Assembly: GCA_947172415.1 (NCBI GenBank)
Contig: OX359193.1
Coordinates: forward strand, 4,830,501-4,894,500
DNA from: Chondrosia reniformis
Taxonomy: Eukaryota > Porifera > Demospongiae > Chondrillida > Chondrillidae
Reading direction: 5' to 3'
DNA length: 64,000 nucleotides
How positions within the stretch are numbered: position 1 is the stretch's first letter; every line of letters begins with the position of its first letter. Positions 12,101 through 22,617 of the stretch are shown in pieces. Under the pieces are notes generated by a model. The model saw only the letters and a program-made list of their open reading frames with translations, made no database searches and had not been told where the DNA came from. The position numbers and the translations under genes were made by a program.

Positions 12101-13905
12101 CTAAATCCTGTATAAAGAGAAACATACTACCTGAAGGGACAAGAAGACAAAGACATCAAGGGTCACTGATAAAAGGTGGAATTCTCAGAAACAGCCTTAT
12201 GGCTCAGTGGAAAGGAAGAAAGTGGTATGAAGTCCAAAGCTCTAAGATAACAGTCAATTCTATCTCAGACTCAAACCATATCTATGTATATGAAATGGTG
12301 TTGTAAAATATGCACAGCCATGTACGTAATGTACTACAAGGCCACCAAATATATAAGAACATTCAGTAACTTGTAGTACCTTCAATAAAGTGTGGTCTTG
12401 TAGCCAAGGCATGCTCTAGCATGGTCAGGCAAGCTACAGAAAGTAACACAACAGAATACATAAACTAAGCCCAGTTTACCTCAACTATACGGGCATGTCA
12501 CCATAGACCTACTTAGCTACGCACCAGGATAATCCTGAATAACAAAGAGAATTCTACAGAGCCACATAATGCATGGCCAATGCTCCTTGCACAAGTGTAC
12601 TCCCTAAATATAAACAAAATCCAATATTCATGCATACAAACTTAAAGTACAGGGCATGCACCACAGGTTTATGCATTGCCATTAAAAGATAAAACACATC
12701 AATCTGCAGGTACACTCATGGACCTCTTCAAAGGAGTGTCTAGCTGTAGCAAACTGCCCCGTCTCTACTGCCACAACACCAAGGCGATAGTACAGAGTGA
12801 CATCATTCAATCCCAACTGAGATGCCTAGTTAGAATATAAAAGTAACAATACCTTCATAATTATACCAAATTAACAAAAACCTGATGAGGGAGGAGGCAT
12901 GAAAGATAAACTACTAATGATGAATGATTACTAATGAAAGTACGTATTGGTAAGGGATCATGATGAAAAACTCTACACATCAAAGGTAGCACATGCTAGT
13001 GCTGGAATGGAGCTAAAATGGCTGGCAGTGGTATTATGTTACTGGAAAGGTTATTGAATAGTGCTTCCATGCAGCTACACCATATCTTACATGTACCTCA
13101 AGGTAAAGCTCAAGAGCACTTCTCTTGTCACCTTCTGAGTAAGCAATAGCGGCCAGGTTCTTAAGAACAGAATACTTCATTTTTACTGCAGTTTGGCTCA
13201 CAGAGGAAGTCAATCCTGTCTTCTAATGATTCAAGAAGAGGTGTATGATTTATTCCTTTTCACAGATCAGCAATTAACTTTAATGTAGCACTGCTACCTT
13301 ATAAGGTTACTCATAGCACAATAGTGTGAGTACATACGTATGTGTACATTCTATACACTCAAAGTACTAAATCTGACATCTTAAAGCCTATATGTATAAA
13401 TGTGCTGCACTGAGGTCAGTTTCAAGAAACATTGAACATATCCCGAGTACTGAATGTACTAATCTTAATCCCAACAAGGAATCAGGGTAAATGGCACCAC
13501 AAGGCAGCACAGATGAGACTCCACACGCAGCAAGTACCACTAATTACCTTAGTCAAGTAAGGACTTTCCCTAAGTTGCTGAAACAAAGCTTTCGCTTCTA
13601 AATGTTTTGATTCATTGAGTAAAGCTAAAGCTTTCATGTGCAACTTTAGAGCATTTGTTTCCTGCAAAGAAGATAAAGAGTCTATTCAGGGATCCCTATT
13701 CAGCACTTAAATTACGTTCATGTTACATATATCCTGTTTTCTTCAAACTGTCACAGTCTAAAGAGCTAACATGTTCACTGCTATGTAATCTACCTACCAC
13801 TGCCTCGCGTTTCTCTTGTCCATGGCCTTTCCCTGATGCTTCACTGATAGCCTTATTAGACGATTGTCTATTACTTTCTGCAGCATTTAGTGCTTTAAAA
13901 TCCAT
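140..13905 (-). CDS. CABIN1: CABIN1 homologue (calcineurin-binding protein 1, HIRA complex subunit)
   Basis: CABIN1 works with HIRA and UBN1 in the nucleus to deposit histone H3.3; the vertebrate protein also binds calcineurin. Many short exons on the minus strand follow the family order. N-terminal TPR-like helices lie at 13798-13905, about 13549-13662, 13097-13199 and 12724-12825 (KYSVLKNLAAIAYSEGDKRS). A basic patch is at 9080-9190 (KRRSNR). Later blocks are 5717-5923 (FPYLTPWMIMCKLLD), 5445-5640 (LEQCYYCLYGP), 4907-5110 (TWESALEILQFFQPLLD), 3970-4080 and 2821-2995. The C-terminal conserved blocks are FPNYHKPIYQLAKLF (1980-2080), NIFGVNKTTF (about 1830-1860) and RPGSF (883-1011). The last exons, 547-598, 327-506 and 140-265, join in frame and end at TAA. 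The ATG at 13905 opens an acidic/Ser-rich leader. The protein looks shorter than the vertebrate one, with less disordered tail. Some middle exons (10100-11180) are only tentatively placed. Confidence 0.85.
1235..1560 (+). repeat. tRNA-like SINE copy, interrupted by a younger insertion
   Basis: This is one of at least four copies in the window of the same dispersed repeat. The 52-base core at 1262-1313 aligns without gaps to 12160-12211, 40102-40153 and 56699-56750. It carries an A-box-like TGGCCCAGTGG (1302-1312) and a B-box-like GGTTTAGTTCC (1364-1374), as expected for a Pol III-driven tRNA-derived SINE. The 3' part (AGGCATAGCATG...AGGAAAATGG) is split by a 113-base insertion. It lies in a CABIN1 intron, on the opposite strand. 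Confidence 0.75.
1406..1518 (+). mobile_element. 113-base retroposed insertion with 11-base target duplication
   Basis: The insertion sits inside the SINE at 1235-1560 and is flanked by the direct repeat AGGCATAGCAT (1395-1405 and 1519-1529). The uninterrupted site is present in the SINE copy at 56851-56861, which proves insertion. It begins with GGTGATGAAGACC...GGTCGAAACG and ends in a run of seven T. The start resembles repeats at 27889-27992 and 31610-31789. The T tail and duplication suggest target-primed reverse transcription. Confidence 0.8.
8288..8439. repeat. 38-base tandem repeat, four copies
   Basis: There are four near-identical units of 38 bases starting at 8288, 8326, 8364 and 8402 (unit begins ATCTACATACGTAATTAC). 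The array lies within a CABIN1 intron. Each unit carries the palindrome TACGTA. Confidence 0.95.
9394..9449 (+). other. tRNA-like sequence lacking the anticodon arm
   Basis: A perfect 7-bp acceptor stem (GCAATTG 9394-9400, CAATTGC 9443-9449) is followed by the linker TA, a 4-bp D stem (GCTC 9403-9406, GAGC 9414-9417) with loop AGTGGCA, and a T arm (9426-9430 with 9438-9442, loop TTTGATT, one A-C mismatch). The A box TAGCTCAGTGG is consensus. Only seven bases (ACTGGTC) stand where the anticodon arm and variable loop should be, so it cannot decode. It is either a truncated tRNA pseudogene or a SINE head. It lies in a CABIN1 intron, antisense to the gene. Confidence 0.7.
10827..11016. mobile_element. 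MITE with 16-base inverted ends and TA duplication
   Basis: The left end CTGTAAAACCATTAAT (10827-10842) matches the right end 11001-11016 in inverse orientation with one mismatch. TA dinucleotides flank both sides (10825-10826, 11017-11018). The 190-base element has no open frame and holds two internal direct copies of a TGTCCATTA..ATTTAGTGTTT block. The TA target suggests Tc1/mariner-type mobilisation. It lies in a CABIN1 intron. Confidence 0.8.
12120..12250 (+). repeat. SINE fragment (5' half)
   Basis: The core at 12160-12211 aligns with the SINE at 1262-1313, including the A-box-like TGGCTCAGTGG. The B box and 3' module are absent. It lies in a CABIN1 intron. Confidence 0.75.
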
Positions 13906-14411
13906 CAGTCACCTCTTCCAGCGCATTAATTCCACTTTTTATCTGTTGGACGCCATTTTCCACAATGACTAGAGCTAGAGATGTGGGGTAGCCTATTGTC
14001 TAGTAAATTACATTGCAAAGGATATAAACTAAGCGTGTAAAAAGTACGGAATAGGAGACTGAAAAGAATAATAAAAAGCTACGTAAGAAGCGGTGCTGCA
14101 GAAGAGAAGATTGAAAAGATCATGTTTGGCTGTAAAGCAACAGATATGGCTGTAGCAGGCCTCAAACTGCAACACTGCAATCTTATTGTAAGTCTCCTGT
14201 TTAAACTGGCCAATGGCTGGTGGGACTGTCTACATATTGAACAATACCACTGAATAAAACTATATACAAGGTGAAACTGGATGAATAGGAGTCTTTTTGG
14301 CAAACTCTATAATATTAAAACTTCAATTTAGACACTTGTATATACCAATTTCAAAATGGAGTACTATAAGAAGAGTAGTGTAGGGTAGTGTGTATTTGTT
14401 ATGTGGCAAAC
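13906..14411. promoter_or_regulatory. Divergent intergenic region, CABIN1 / membrane protein
   Basis: About 500 bases separate the CABIN1 start (13905, -) from the start of the intronless membrane-protein gene (14412, +). Both promoters should be here. No clear TATA box or E-box stands out, and no other gene is seen. Confidence 0.4.
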
Positions 14412-16916
14412 ATGGCAACTTTATCTGTGCACGTGATTTTTGTGCAAATATTAACCTTCCTTCACCTTAGTAGTGGCAATTTGTTTTTAGTTGTACCGGA
14501 GAATAAAAAAGAATCCTGTAATCTTACAACTACAGGTCCACGTTGTGATACTTTAACAGCATACCTTCAGGAGAGATCCATATTTTCAACTCCTAACTCT
14601 GTTTGGAAGTTTGCAAGAGGACAGCACAATGCAACAATTGGCCCCAACAGTACTGGTATCGTTATTTTGAATGCTACCAATATTACCTTAACAGGTGAAG
14701 AGGACAATTGGAAACCCACCACAGAAACCTGTGATTTAATATTCCTTCTACCAACTTGCTATATCACAGAAAATTCAAGCCTGGAAGGACTCCCTCTGAA
14801 AGATAATATAAAGGACAACTTTGTTCTTTCCATAGTTGATTCCAGTTTGGTAACACTGAGAGGGTTAAATGTAGTAATGCACACTATAGAAGCTTCTGGT
14901 TGCCAAGCAATTAAAAACAGTAGTTACCATTTACTTAATGAAATAAGTTTTATAAATATCCACAACCTGGCAATTGAACATGTTGCTTTCAGTAGTAATT
15001 ATGCTAATGCTAGGGTTGCCGTAATGGACTCAAAAGGAAAAACCATCATTAAGAACTGTAAGTTCAACAATATCACAGAAATAATAGAATACAATGTTGT
15101 AGATAACAAAGGTTTGCAAATGAATTGCTCAAATACAATGTGTCTTTCTCATCTGGAGTTCCCCAAAAACATTAAGTGCATAACAAATGATAGAGGAGCA
15201 TGTATATGCTATTCTAGGCAACCTTATGCTTGGATTGGACAAATACTGGAGACCAACACTTCCTCTATACTCTATAGCCAATACTGTCCTGCTTTTTATT
15301 GTGACTTGGACAGGATACAAAATGGGCTTACATTGGCAGAATTACTAAACAATAGTGATATTCAGTGTGTTAATGGAAGGACTGGCCTACTATGCAGCCA
15401 ATGTCCCACTGGTTATGCAGTAGCACTAGGGGGGCATCGGTGTCTTCAGTGTAGAGGACACTGGTGGATTCTTACTATTGTGTATGCCATCGGTGGCTTC
15501 CTGTTGGTGGTTCTGATGTTCCTTTTCAATTTAACTATACTGAGAGGAAGACCAAATGGTGTAAATTTTTACACAAATGTTCTTGTGGTAATCCTTAACG
15601 ACCTTCCTTTTGCCAATAGCTTAGCCTCACTCTATGGTATAGTTAAAACATTTAATTTTCAGCATGGTTCTGAAGTTTGTTTTTTTGAAGGAATGGATGA
15701 GTTTCAGAAGTCCCTTGTACAATTTGCCTTTCCATTGTACTTATTACTTTTGGTGGCTGGGATAGTCATTAGTGCTCATAACTTTAATTTGAAGATATTT
15801 CAGGTTAGATTTATAGCCAAACGAGCAGTCCCTGTTTTAGCTACAATAATGATGCTGACATACACTGACCTATCGGTAGTTGTTTCAAGAGGATTACTGT
15901 ATACCAATATTGAAAATGTAGAAACTAAAGATTTTCAAACTGTGTGGCTTCTTGATCCTACTATACCGTATTTTAAGGGTCGTCACCTCATCTTAGCTAT
16001 TATCTCATTACTCATATTGATATTTTACCTTCTTCCATTTCTTGTTGTTACTCTGTTTGGAAATAAATTGCGAAGATTTACACGGAGTTTATGGTTCAGT
16101 CATTTCATAGATATCTTCCAAGGTGCCTATAATAAGAGGTTTGAGTATTGGCTGGGCATTCGCCTACTCTGTAGGGCATTGATTATTGTTCTCAGAAGTG
16201 CTATTGTACACAGCTACATTGTGGCCTATGGTGTGTTCATGATTACTGCTTTCCTTCTTCTTGGACAATTTATTCTTCAACCATACAAAGTTCAAAAACA
16301 AAAAACTGCAAAAATTGAAAGACTGGAAAAACACTGGCCAAAGGTTTCAAAAGTATTAGTTGACACATTCTTGGAGCCAAATATATTTGACAATATATTT
16401 CTATTTAACACTTTAATTGTCACAGCCACTGTAATGATCTTTGCAATTGATGAGGATGTCATCAGAGTTACTGTAATCTTATCCCTTTCTGTGTCTACAA
16501 GCCTGCTAAGTATCCTAATCACCGTTGCCTATCATGGATACTTGTATTTTCCCTTACCAAAGAGCACATCAAGTGCAATAAGAAAGAAATGGCAAGCATA
16601 CCGAGCTTGGAGAAGAAAGCAGACACAATCACCAGAGCCAGAAGAGCCCAGATATAACACTCTATCCCTTGAAGTTGATACAAATTCGTTACCTTACTCA
16701 GTTACCTTAATTTCACCAGGAAGATTTCCAGAGGATGAAAGCAGCACAAGTGAGGATGAAAGTGTGACAACTGAAGCACCAGAGGCCACACAAACAGGTG
16801 CAACTATGACATCAGCCCATCCAACATGTTCTGCCTCAGGAGGGCCAGGATTACTAATCGAGAGCAACACATTCCTTGATACTCCTCTATTAACGACACA
16901 GGAAGCTGCAAATTAG
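14412..16916 (+). CDS. Intronless multipass membrane protein with large ectodomain
   Basis: I do not recognise a named family. The Met at 14412 is preferred because a signal peptide follows (MATLSVHVIFVQILTFLHLS); an in-frame Met eight codons upstream (14388) is possible. This start gives 834 residues. About 320 residues of N-glycosylation-rich ectodomain with short repeating hydrophobic/Asn strands suggest a beta-helix. A Cys-rich knuckle ends it (LLCSQCPTGYAVALGGHRCL). From about residue 350 come seven or more hydrophobic segments, with basic loops (LRRFTRSLW; KHWPKVSKVL) and a cytosolic tail from about residue 725 rich in Ser, Thr and Glu. The single exon is striking beside genes with 6 to 30 exons and may reflect retroposition or family expansion. 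A receptor or channel role is possible, but no motif proves it. Confidence 0.85.
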   Translation: MATLSVHVIFVQILTFLHLSSGNLFLVVPENKKESCNLTTTGPRCDTLTAYLQERSIFSTPNSVWKFARGQHNATIGPNSTGIVILNATNITLTGEEDNWKPTTETCDLIFLLPTCYITENSSLEGLPLKDNIKDNFVLSIVDSSLVTLRGLNVVMHTIEASGCQAIKNSSYHLLNEISFINIHNLAIEHVAFSSNYANARVAVMDSKGKTIIKNCKFNNITEIIEYNVVDNKGLQMNCSNTMCLSHLEFPKNIKCITNDRGACICYSRQPYAWIGQILETNTSSILYSQYCPAFYCDLDRIQNGLTLAELLNNSDIQCVNGRTGLLCSQCPTGYAVALGGHRCLQCRGHWWILTIVYAIGGFLLVVLMFLFNLTILRGRPNGVNFYTNVLVVILNDLPFANSLASLYGIVKTFNFQHGSEVCFFEGMDEFQKSLVQFAFPLYLLLLVAGIVISAHNFNLKIFQVRFIAKRAVPVLATIMMLTYTDLSVVVSRGLLYTNIENVETKDFQTVWLLDPTIPYFKGRHLILAIISLLILIFYLLPFLVVTLFGNKLRRFTRSLWFSHFIDIFQGAYNKRFEYWLGIRLLCRALIIVLRSAIVHSYIVAYGVFMITAFLLLGQFILQPYKVQKQKTAKIERLEKHWPKVSKVLVDTFLEPNIFDNIFLFNTLIVTATVMIFAIDEDVIRVTVILSLSVSTSLLSILITVAYHGYLYFPLPKSTSSAIRKKWQAYRAWRRKQTQSPEPEEPRYNTLSLEVDTNSLPYSVTLISPGRFPEDESSTSEDESVTTEAPEATQTGATMTSAHPTCSASGGPGLLIESNTFLDTPLLTTQEAAN

Positions 16917-17176
16917 TTATAGAAGAACAACAGTTGTAATTATTCACCTTTCACTAAGTCTTTCCAATGGCATGCAACAATTTCTTATCACTACATACTT
17001 GTTTGAATACTGTAATTACATGCAAGTTAATTTGATTTTCAAATCATTGAAGCAAAATATTTACACACAAGTCATATTATAATGATTGATTGATTGATTG
17101 ATTGGTGGTGCTGTAAGTTTTAATATGTCAGTATAATTTCAATTCTAAACCTTATAAGGTATAAAATACAGAGAGC
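16917..17176. other. Intergenic region between convergent genes
   Basis: This is 3' flank shared by the membrane-protein gene (+) and the NADH dehydrogenase gene (-). It holds a short (ATTG)n run near 17082-17104. No gene is seen. Confidence 0.6.
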
Positions 17177-19721
17177 TTAGAATCTGGAAGTATCTCTACC
17201 AAAGAAGTATGTCTTCATCCAATCTAAAGGAACCTGCATCCTTAAACGCCAGCTTCCCAGTTTTGTGGTATAGGCTGATCTCCATAGCAACCAGGAACCA
17301 AATCCTACAGACAAAGAATCAAATCCAGTTGTAAGGACATTGAACTGAGACAATACTTCAGGTATAAGTGGTGGTGGCACTGTGAACATACTATACACGT
17401 GCACTGCACTATACCATCAACATATGTATCATAGTACACTGTTTATATATAATACACATATATAAATATAGCCATGACTGCCATGGGTATATGTATGCTA
17501 ATGTCCATGAGACAAAAGTTTTGTGAATTGCTGAAGATTTTACATTTTATCTTGCAAAAGGGTGTGTAATATGTACGTACATACAGAGATAGGGAATGTT
17601 CACAAATACGATGTCAATCATGCAATTTGCAAAAATGTCTTCTCACAAAATTAGCAGGAATATATGGTAAGTTAGGCCATCGTACTACTTCATCCAACTG
17701 CACACAAGTGAGGCTACTTCTCAAGGCAGCCCAGTTCTGTGGTGCTTACAACTTCACCAGAAAGTTTTACATGCATACCTTGTGTTTTAGCTAAGGGAAG
17801 ATCAGTCAGAGCCTTATAGTCTCCAATGTATGCTAGCATTCCAGATGACTTGAAGATAAAAGGCTTTGGATCATCCTGAGACAGAGCTCTTCCAAGGTAC
17901 CGACCTTGCTTCTCTGCTACCTAAGCATGTATACAACTATTCATCCATGAAATACATGTCTATATGTAATAAACTACTCATTAAAATACTTAAATGTGTG
18001 AACGATTAAAGATGTGATTCATCTTGAGATGATTAGTATCTTACCTGAGCAGTGCACGGCAGACTGTCTTTGTAGAACTGAGCACAATCACCTAATGCAT
18101 AGACATTGCTATTGGGTTCATCTACTATTCGTAAAAAATCGTCTACCAAAAGCTATGAGACAAAAATAGTTCTTCCAGCTATAAGCATATAAGGTGTGAT
18201 CCACAAGGAAAGAATACCTGTCCTTGATGATTCTTTTGAAAATTCATGTTCTTTACAAAAGGTCTGCAAAGAAAGTAAAAGAAAAGTATGTTTAATTTGT
18301 TTAGGCATAAAAACACCATTACACCACCTTGCAGCCACCCCAGCTGACCAAACAACTATGCCACATGGAATAGATTTTCCACTCTTCAATGTCAGAGAAT
18401 CTTCTTTCACCTCTGTCAAAAATAGAGCTACTGGTGACAAGTATGTATATCACTGATAACTACATATCATACCAATTACATTATCTTGCAGTATATGCAT
18501 TTGTTGGCGTTGCTGCATCTTCTTTTCAGCATACTTCCTAAGATTGCTATCAAAAGAGGATAAAATCTGTTGTGCCTCAATTAATGTAACTTTGACCATC
18601 CTTTGCTCATCTTTGTATAGTCTAGAAACATCCTATTATCATACAAAAGATATATTACGCTCGTTAGCTTTGAAGATGGATATGCTTCAAAATAGTGAGT
18701 ATACCTTATTCCAATAAATGTCTACGCATCTGTATCTCTCAATCTACACATTTATTAGATTCAAATGTTGGTTGTTTTATAGGGCACTAGTGGCTCCTTT
18801 AAAATACATATGTGACTGCTTTGATTTATCTTCATTTTTAATATTAATTATTCAAAGACCTCAACCTATATACATACTATGTACCTACCTACCATTACAC
18901 TTATTTGTATGATGAAAATAAGTGTTTACTAAATCATGTACCTGCTTCAAAAAGTCATAAAATTCAGCCCCAAATTCCACACCAGTTGGCCCTCCACCCA
19001 CTATGACAACATGTAGTAGTCTCCTTTTCTCCTCAGCAGTAATACCTGGCTGGGTGGCTAGCTCAAAATTTAATAAGATTCTATCTCTGATTTTCCTTGC
19101 ATCAGATACTTCCTATTCCCAAAGAAGAAAATGTACAACAACTAATAACAACAAATTTTGATTAGCCACGCTTATTTATAGACTTCTACATGTACAGTAG
19201 CTCTCAGGAGGTCAATGCTAGAAAACTTTAAAGTACGTACAAACTTGCTCAGTTAGGATTCATCACCTGACTAGGGTACATACTTTGAGATAAAAGGCAT
19301 GCTCTTCCACTCCAGGAATTCCAAACGAATTAGCAACAGCACCAACTGCAACAACCAGTTTGTCATAACTTATATTGTATATCATTGTCGCGTCCAATTC
19401 GCTCTGACACCTTAAAGCCTGATTCGGCATATCAAGATGAATAGCCTTAGACAAGTGGAAATGATGTTCGTCTCTAAATCCATAGTTTCGTACAGGCTCT
19501 ATGATACTTCGAAATTCCAGCGTCCCAACTGTTGTACTAGCCAACAATGGAGTAAACAAAAAGTGATTTCGAGGACTTACTACTACGACGTCAAATTTCC
19601 TTTTGTCTACGTTTTTAAGCACGCTATAACCTCCCCATCCGGTGCCCAAAATAACAAGCTTTTGTAGATCATGAACATGATTAGTAAGGTGAAACGATAA
19701 ATAAGTTGAAACTCTAACCAT
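17177..19721 (-). CDS. Type II (alternative) NADH:ubiquinone oxidoreductase
   Basis: This is a single-subunit, non-proton-pumping flavoenzyme that oxidises NADH and reduces quinone at the mitochondrial inner membrane. Eight exons close in frame: 19284-19721, 18942-19112, 18473-18632, 18328-18412, 18218-18263, 18045-18152, 17779-17920 and 17177-17304, giving 425 residues, normal for the family. The FAD-binding Rossmann motif GTGWGG is at residues 26-31, the NAD-binding motif GGGPTG at about 185-190, and the flavin-contacting YALGDCA near 318-324, followed by AEKQGRYLG. The C-terminus carries the amphipathic stretch (WMKTYFFGRDTSRF) used for membrane contact. The first 20 residues are rich in hydroxylated residues and poor in acids, compatible with a mitochondrial presequence. 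No EF-hand insert is present. Vertebrates lack this enzyme. Confidence 0.95.
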
Positions 19722-20151
19722 AACCCCTTAGGCTCCAGCCTGATAACGGATCAAGAACAGGAAATTACGTGGTCTACTGCTCTTGATACATTTCCGTTTC
19801 CTATCAATAATTAACAGCCCAAAGGAGAATTTTGGAGCAATTCAATATACCTGCCTCTACTCTTTCATACCATGTTTGTAGTAAAATAAGAATTGGAGCA
19901 GGTCACCCAACATTGCTAAGTGATAAAGAAGAAAGAGAAACTGTCAACATTTGTCAAGTAAATAATTAAGATAATCAAATGTTCCAAATATGAATAAATT
20001 ATATGCACATTTATAGGTTTTACAAAAGATGGGGTTTCCTCTAACTCGAAACGGTGTTAGCAGGGTCTTACATTCCTACATCAAAGAGGTTTTACTCACA
20101 GTGGTAGAACCATTCCGGGTCCTGATTGGTGGAGTGGTTTTTTACATAGAC
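19722..20151. other. Intergenic, 5' flank of the dehydrogenase and edge of transposon remains
   Basis: The promoter of the NADH dehydrogenase gene should lie next to 19721. The right part (20029-20151) is probably a further decayed stretch of the YqaJ element, but I cannot read a reliable frame. No other gene is seen. Confidence 0.4.
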
Positions 20152-21212
20152 GGTAGAAGAGGCAACCAGACAGCAGTCAAAGTCCAAGCTGTGGTACAGG
20201 ATGCGTTCAGGGCGGTTTACTGTATCAAAGTTGCATGCTGTTTGCCACACTGATCCAGCAATACCATCAGTGAGCCTCATTGCGGCAGTCTGCCACCCTG
20301 AATTGTCTCGCTTTGGCACAGCAACGACCAAGTGGGGATGTGAAGTTGCGCGTACACCCATGGAGGGAAAGTACCAGGACTTTTCAGTCACAGAGTGTGG
20401 AATGTTCATTAGCCTTGAACATCCCTTCATGAGTGCCTCTCCCAGATGGACTTGTCAGCTGCCAATGTTGTGGCAATTGTGTATGTGAGATCAAGGTACA
20501 TATACTTATGTATATGTACATATACTTTGTGTGCAATTATTGTAAGCTTGAATTTAATTTGTTTGTATATTGCTATTGCAGTGTCCATATTGTCACCGTG
20601 AGGACACACTCGAGCAATCCTCACTATCCCAGTCCTTTTGCCTGGAGAGAAGTGATCGCGATGACACTTTGCACCTGAAGCAGACACACCCTTACTTTTA
20701 TCAGGTACATATACTGTTAGGTATATACTTTCAATTCCATGCTGCATGTGCACATGTATTATACTTCTATTACATCCTGGTCCAGACACAAATTTTTTGT
20801 ACTGGAAGACGTTACAGCGACTTTGTGGTGTGGACAAAGGAGGAAGTCCACATAGAAAGGATTTTGCCTGACGATGAATTCTGGCTGCAATCCGTCAGGA
20901 AATTTAAACATTTTTTCCAGACAGCATGTCTCCCAGAGCTACTGGGCAAATGGTTTTCTCGGCCTTCCACAGCTGATTCTCATGCAAAAGAAGAAATCGA
21001 TCATGGAGAACTTTATAAGGATCAGGACGCTTACTGCTATTGCCAAGGGCCTGAAGAAGAACCAATGGTGGCCTGTGACAATTCCACAGGTCCTTACAAT
21101 GGTTTCACTTCAAGTGCCTCAAATTGCAGTCTGCACCACAAAAAAATTGTGGTTTTGTCCCACTTGCCGAAAGAACACAAGAAAGAGCAAGGCAACAGCA
21201 ATGTAGCAATCT
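20152..21212 (+). pseudogene. Decayed transposon gene: YqaJ-type nuclease plus PHD finger
   Basis: The reading frame begins after an acceptor-like TTTTTTACATAG with VEEATRQQSKSKLWYR. It has the lambda-exonuclease/YqaJ core: CHTDPAIPSVSLI, then HPFMSASP(DG) and CEIKCPYC, the D...ExK metal site. Two short introns still have GT-AG ends: about 20494-20580, between EIK and CPYC, and about 20705-20786. The distal part contains RRYSDFVVWTKEEVHIERI and LPELLGKWF. A PHD finger follows (CYCQGPEEEPMVACDN, then WFHFKCLKLQ and WFCPTCRK in other frames). A one-base insertion at ASP/DG, a deletion after KWGCE and two shifts in the PHD show decay. The family is known in corals and sponges as repeated copies; here it is a relic. 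Confidence 0.75.
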
Positions 21213-21273
21213 AAGTAATTATATGGTATATATACTTAATTATTATGTGTACAATACATTACACCACCATTCA

Positions 21274-21850
21274 CTCGAAAGGTACCACGGAATTACACAT
21301 ATTCACTAAAGCACAACAAACAACAACAATTTTGTCCAATAATGGAATACCATCCTCTCTTGCAGCTATAGGAAGTCTATCAGTTGTGTTTTGCTCAGGA
21401 AAGTGTACTTCTGGTGAAGTACACCAATGACTCTCTCAACATGAATTCTCACATTAGCAATGTGTCGAGTTTGCTCGACTTCAATTCCTGTGAGCTGCTT
21501 CTTTCCTTTAGTAAAAGATGGTATACGGACTCGAGCACAATAGAATCCCACAGGTTCCTGTATGTCAAATCCTCGGTCTGCAAGTATGGTGTCACCGGGC
21601 AATAAAAAGTTCATTAAACCACAGTTCTCGGTGAGGTGCTTGTCACTGACCCTTCCTCCCCAGCCACATGAAATGTAGGAAACTGTGCCTTGTGGCGTTA
21701 TTCCGATTAAGTACTTGGCAGTATTGTGGTATTTATAAGAAGAGAATGTCTGCCCTTGCTAACAAGTTTGTTGGCCTTTCAATAAAAATCTCGAAACAGT
21801 CAATAATCGCAGTGCAATTGGGGCAGTGCTTATGAAAATCCATTGGCAAA
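21274..21850 (-). pseudogene. PIF/Harbinger transposase fragment (DDE_Tnp_4)
   Basis: The minus-strand frames read [20 protein letters not shown], then after a frameshift [50 protein letters not shown] and [11 protein letters not shown]. The D, D and E of the catalytic triad are all visible (IIDC, LADRG, HVERV). A second frameshift near 21366 precedes a typical C-terminus (DKIVVVCCALVN...VVPFE, stop). The N-terminal third is missing. With two frameshifts the copy is dead. It lies tail to tail with the YqaJ relic. Confidence 0.85.
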
Positions 21851-22617
21851 GTTTGTCACAAAACAGTGATAAAACTGAAGAAATGAAATACATTGTAGCT
21901 GTAACTCATACAATGAGCACTTCCAATACAGACAATACTGTCGGTAAGTATAAAAGGATTAAACTAGTTTCCTATGTATATATAATGATTCAGTTTATAT
22001 ATGTACTAATATATATCACGTATGACTTGAATCAATTGTAAGGTGATGATAAGTAAATATGAGTACTGGTGATATAACATTTAAATATATATCACTAGTT
22101 CGATCAAGTGTGAAATAAAAGGTTTATTACACCCCATGCCAGATATCACCTGGTTGCCCTGGTAATGTGATATATAAACTGAATATACGTATATATATAA
22201 CTACCCCCTATGCTGTGCTTATGATGGCTCAATGACATTTATTCCCTATGTTTGGTGTAGATTGGCAACGGAAATGTTGCCACACAAATAAATCTCTGCC
22301 ATATATCTATGTAAATCATAGTCCACTTGTTCATTGATGCATGGGTGGCCTTCTATTATTGTTATTTTCCTACTTTGGTTTTCCGGACATGTAAGAACCA
22401 GCAAGTAGTTTGAGTTTGGGGTGCCTGGCACTCCACAAGTTTTTTTTTAAATACTTGTTTTCTTAGTCCTCTAGATCTCTTCCTTACAAAGATTTTCTTT
22501 CACAAAAATCGATCAATCTTTGATATATACAAAAAGAACAGTTTACAACTCCAAAACCTAAAGTTAGTCATTATCTTGTAACTTTATGACACTGACTGCA
22601 GCTTCCAATATGAACTG
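21851..22617. other. AT-rich intergenic region with short foldbacks
   Basis: This is the 3' flank of the FERM gene. Short palindromic stretches built on GATATA/TATATC occur at 22062-22095 and 22140-22175. No convincing coding sequence is seen. Confidence 0.5.

Noticed and set aside
20092..20837. Minus-strand open frames opposite the YqaJ relic
   Set aside because: The plus strand carries recognisable YqaJ motifs and intron ends; the minus frames are its shadow.
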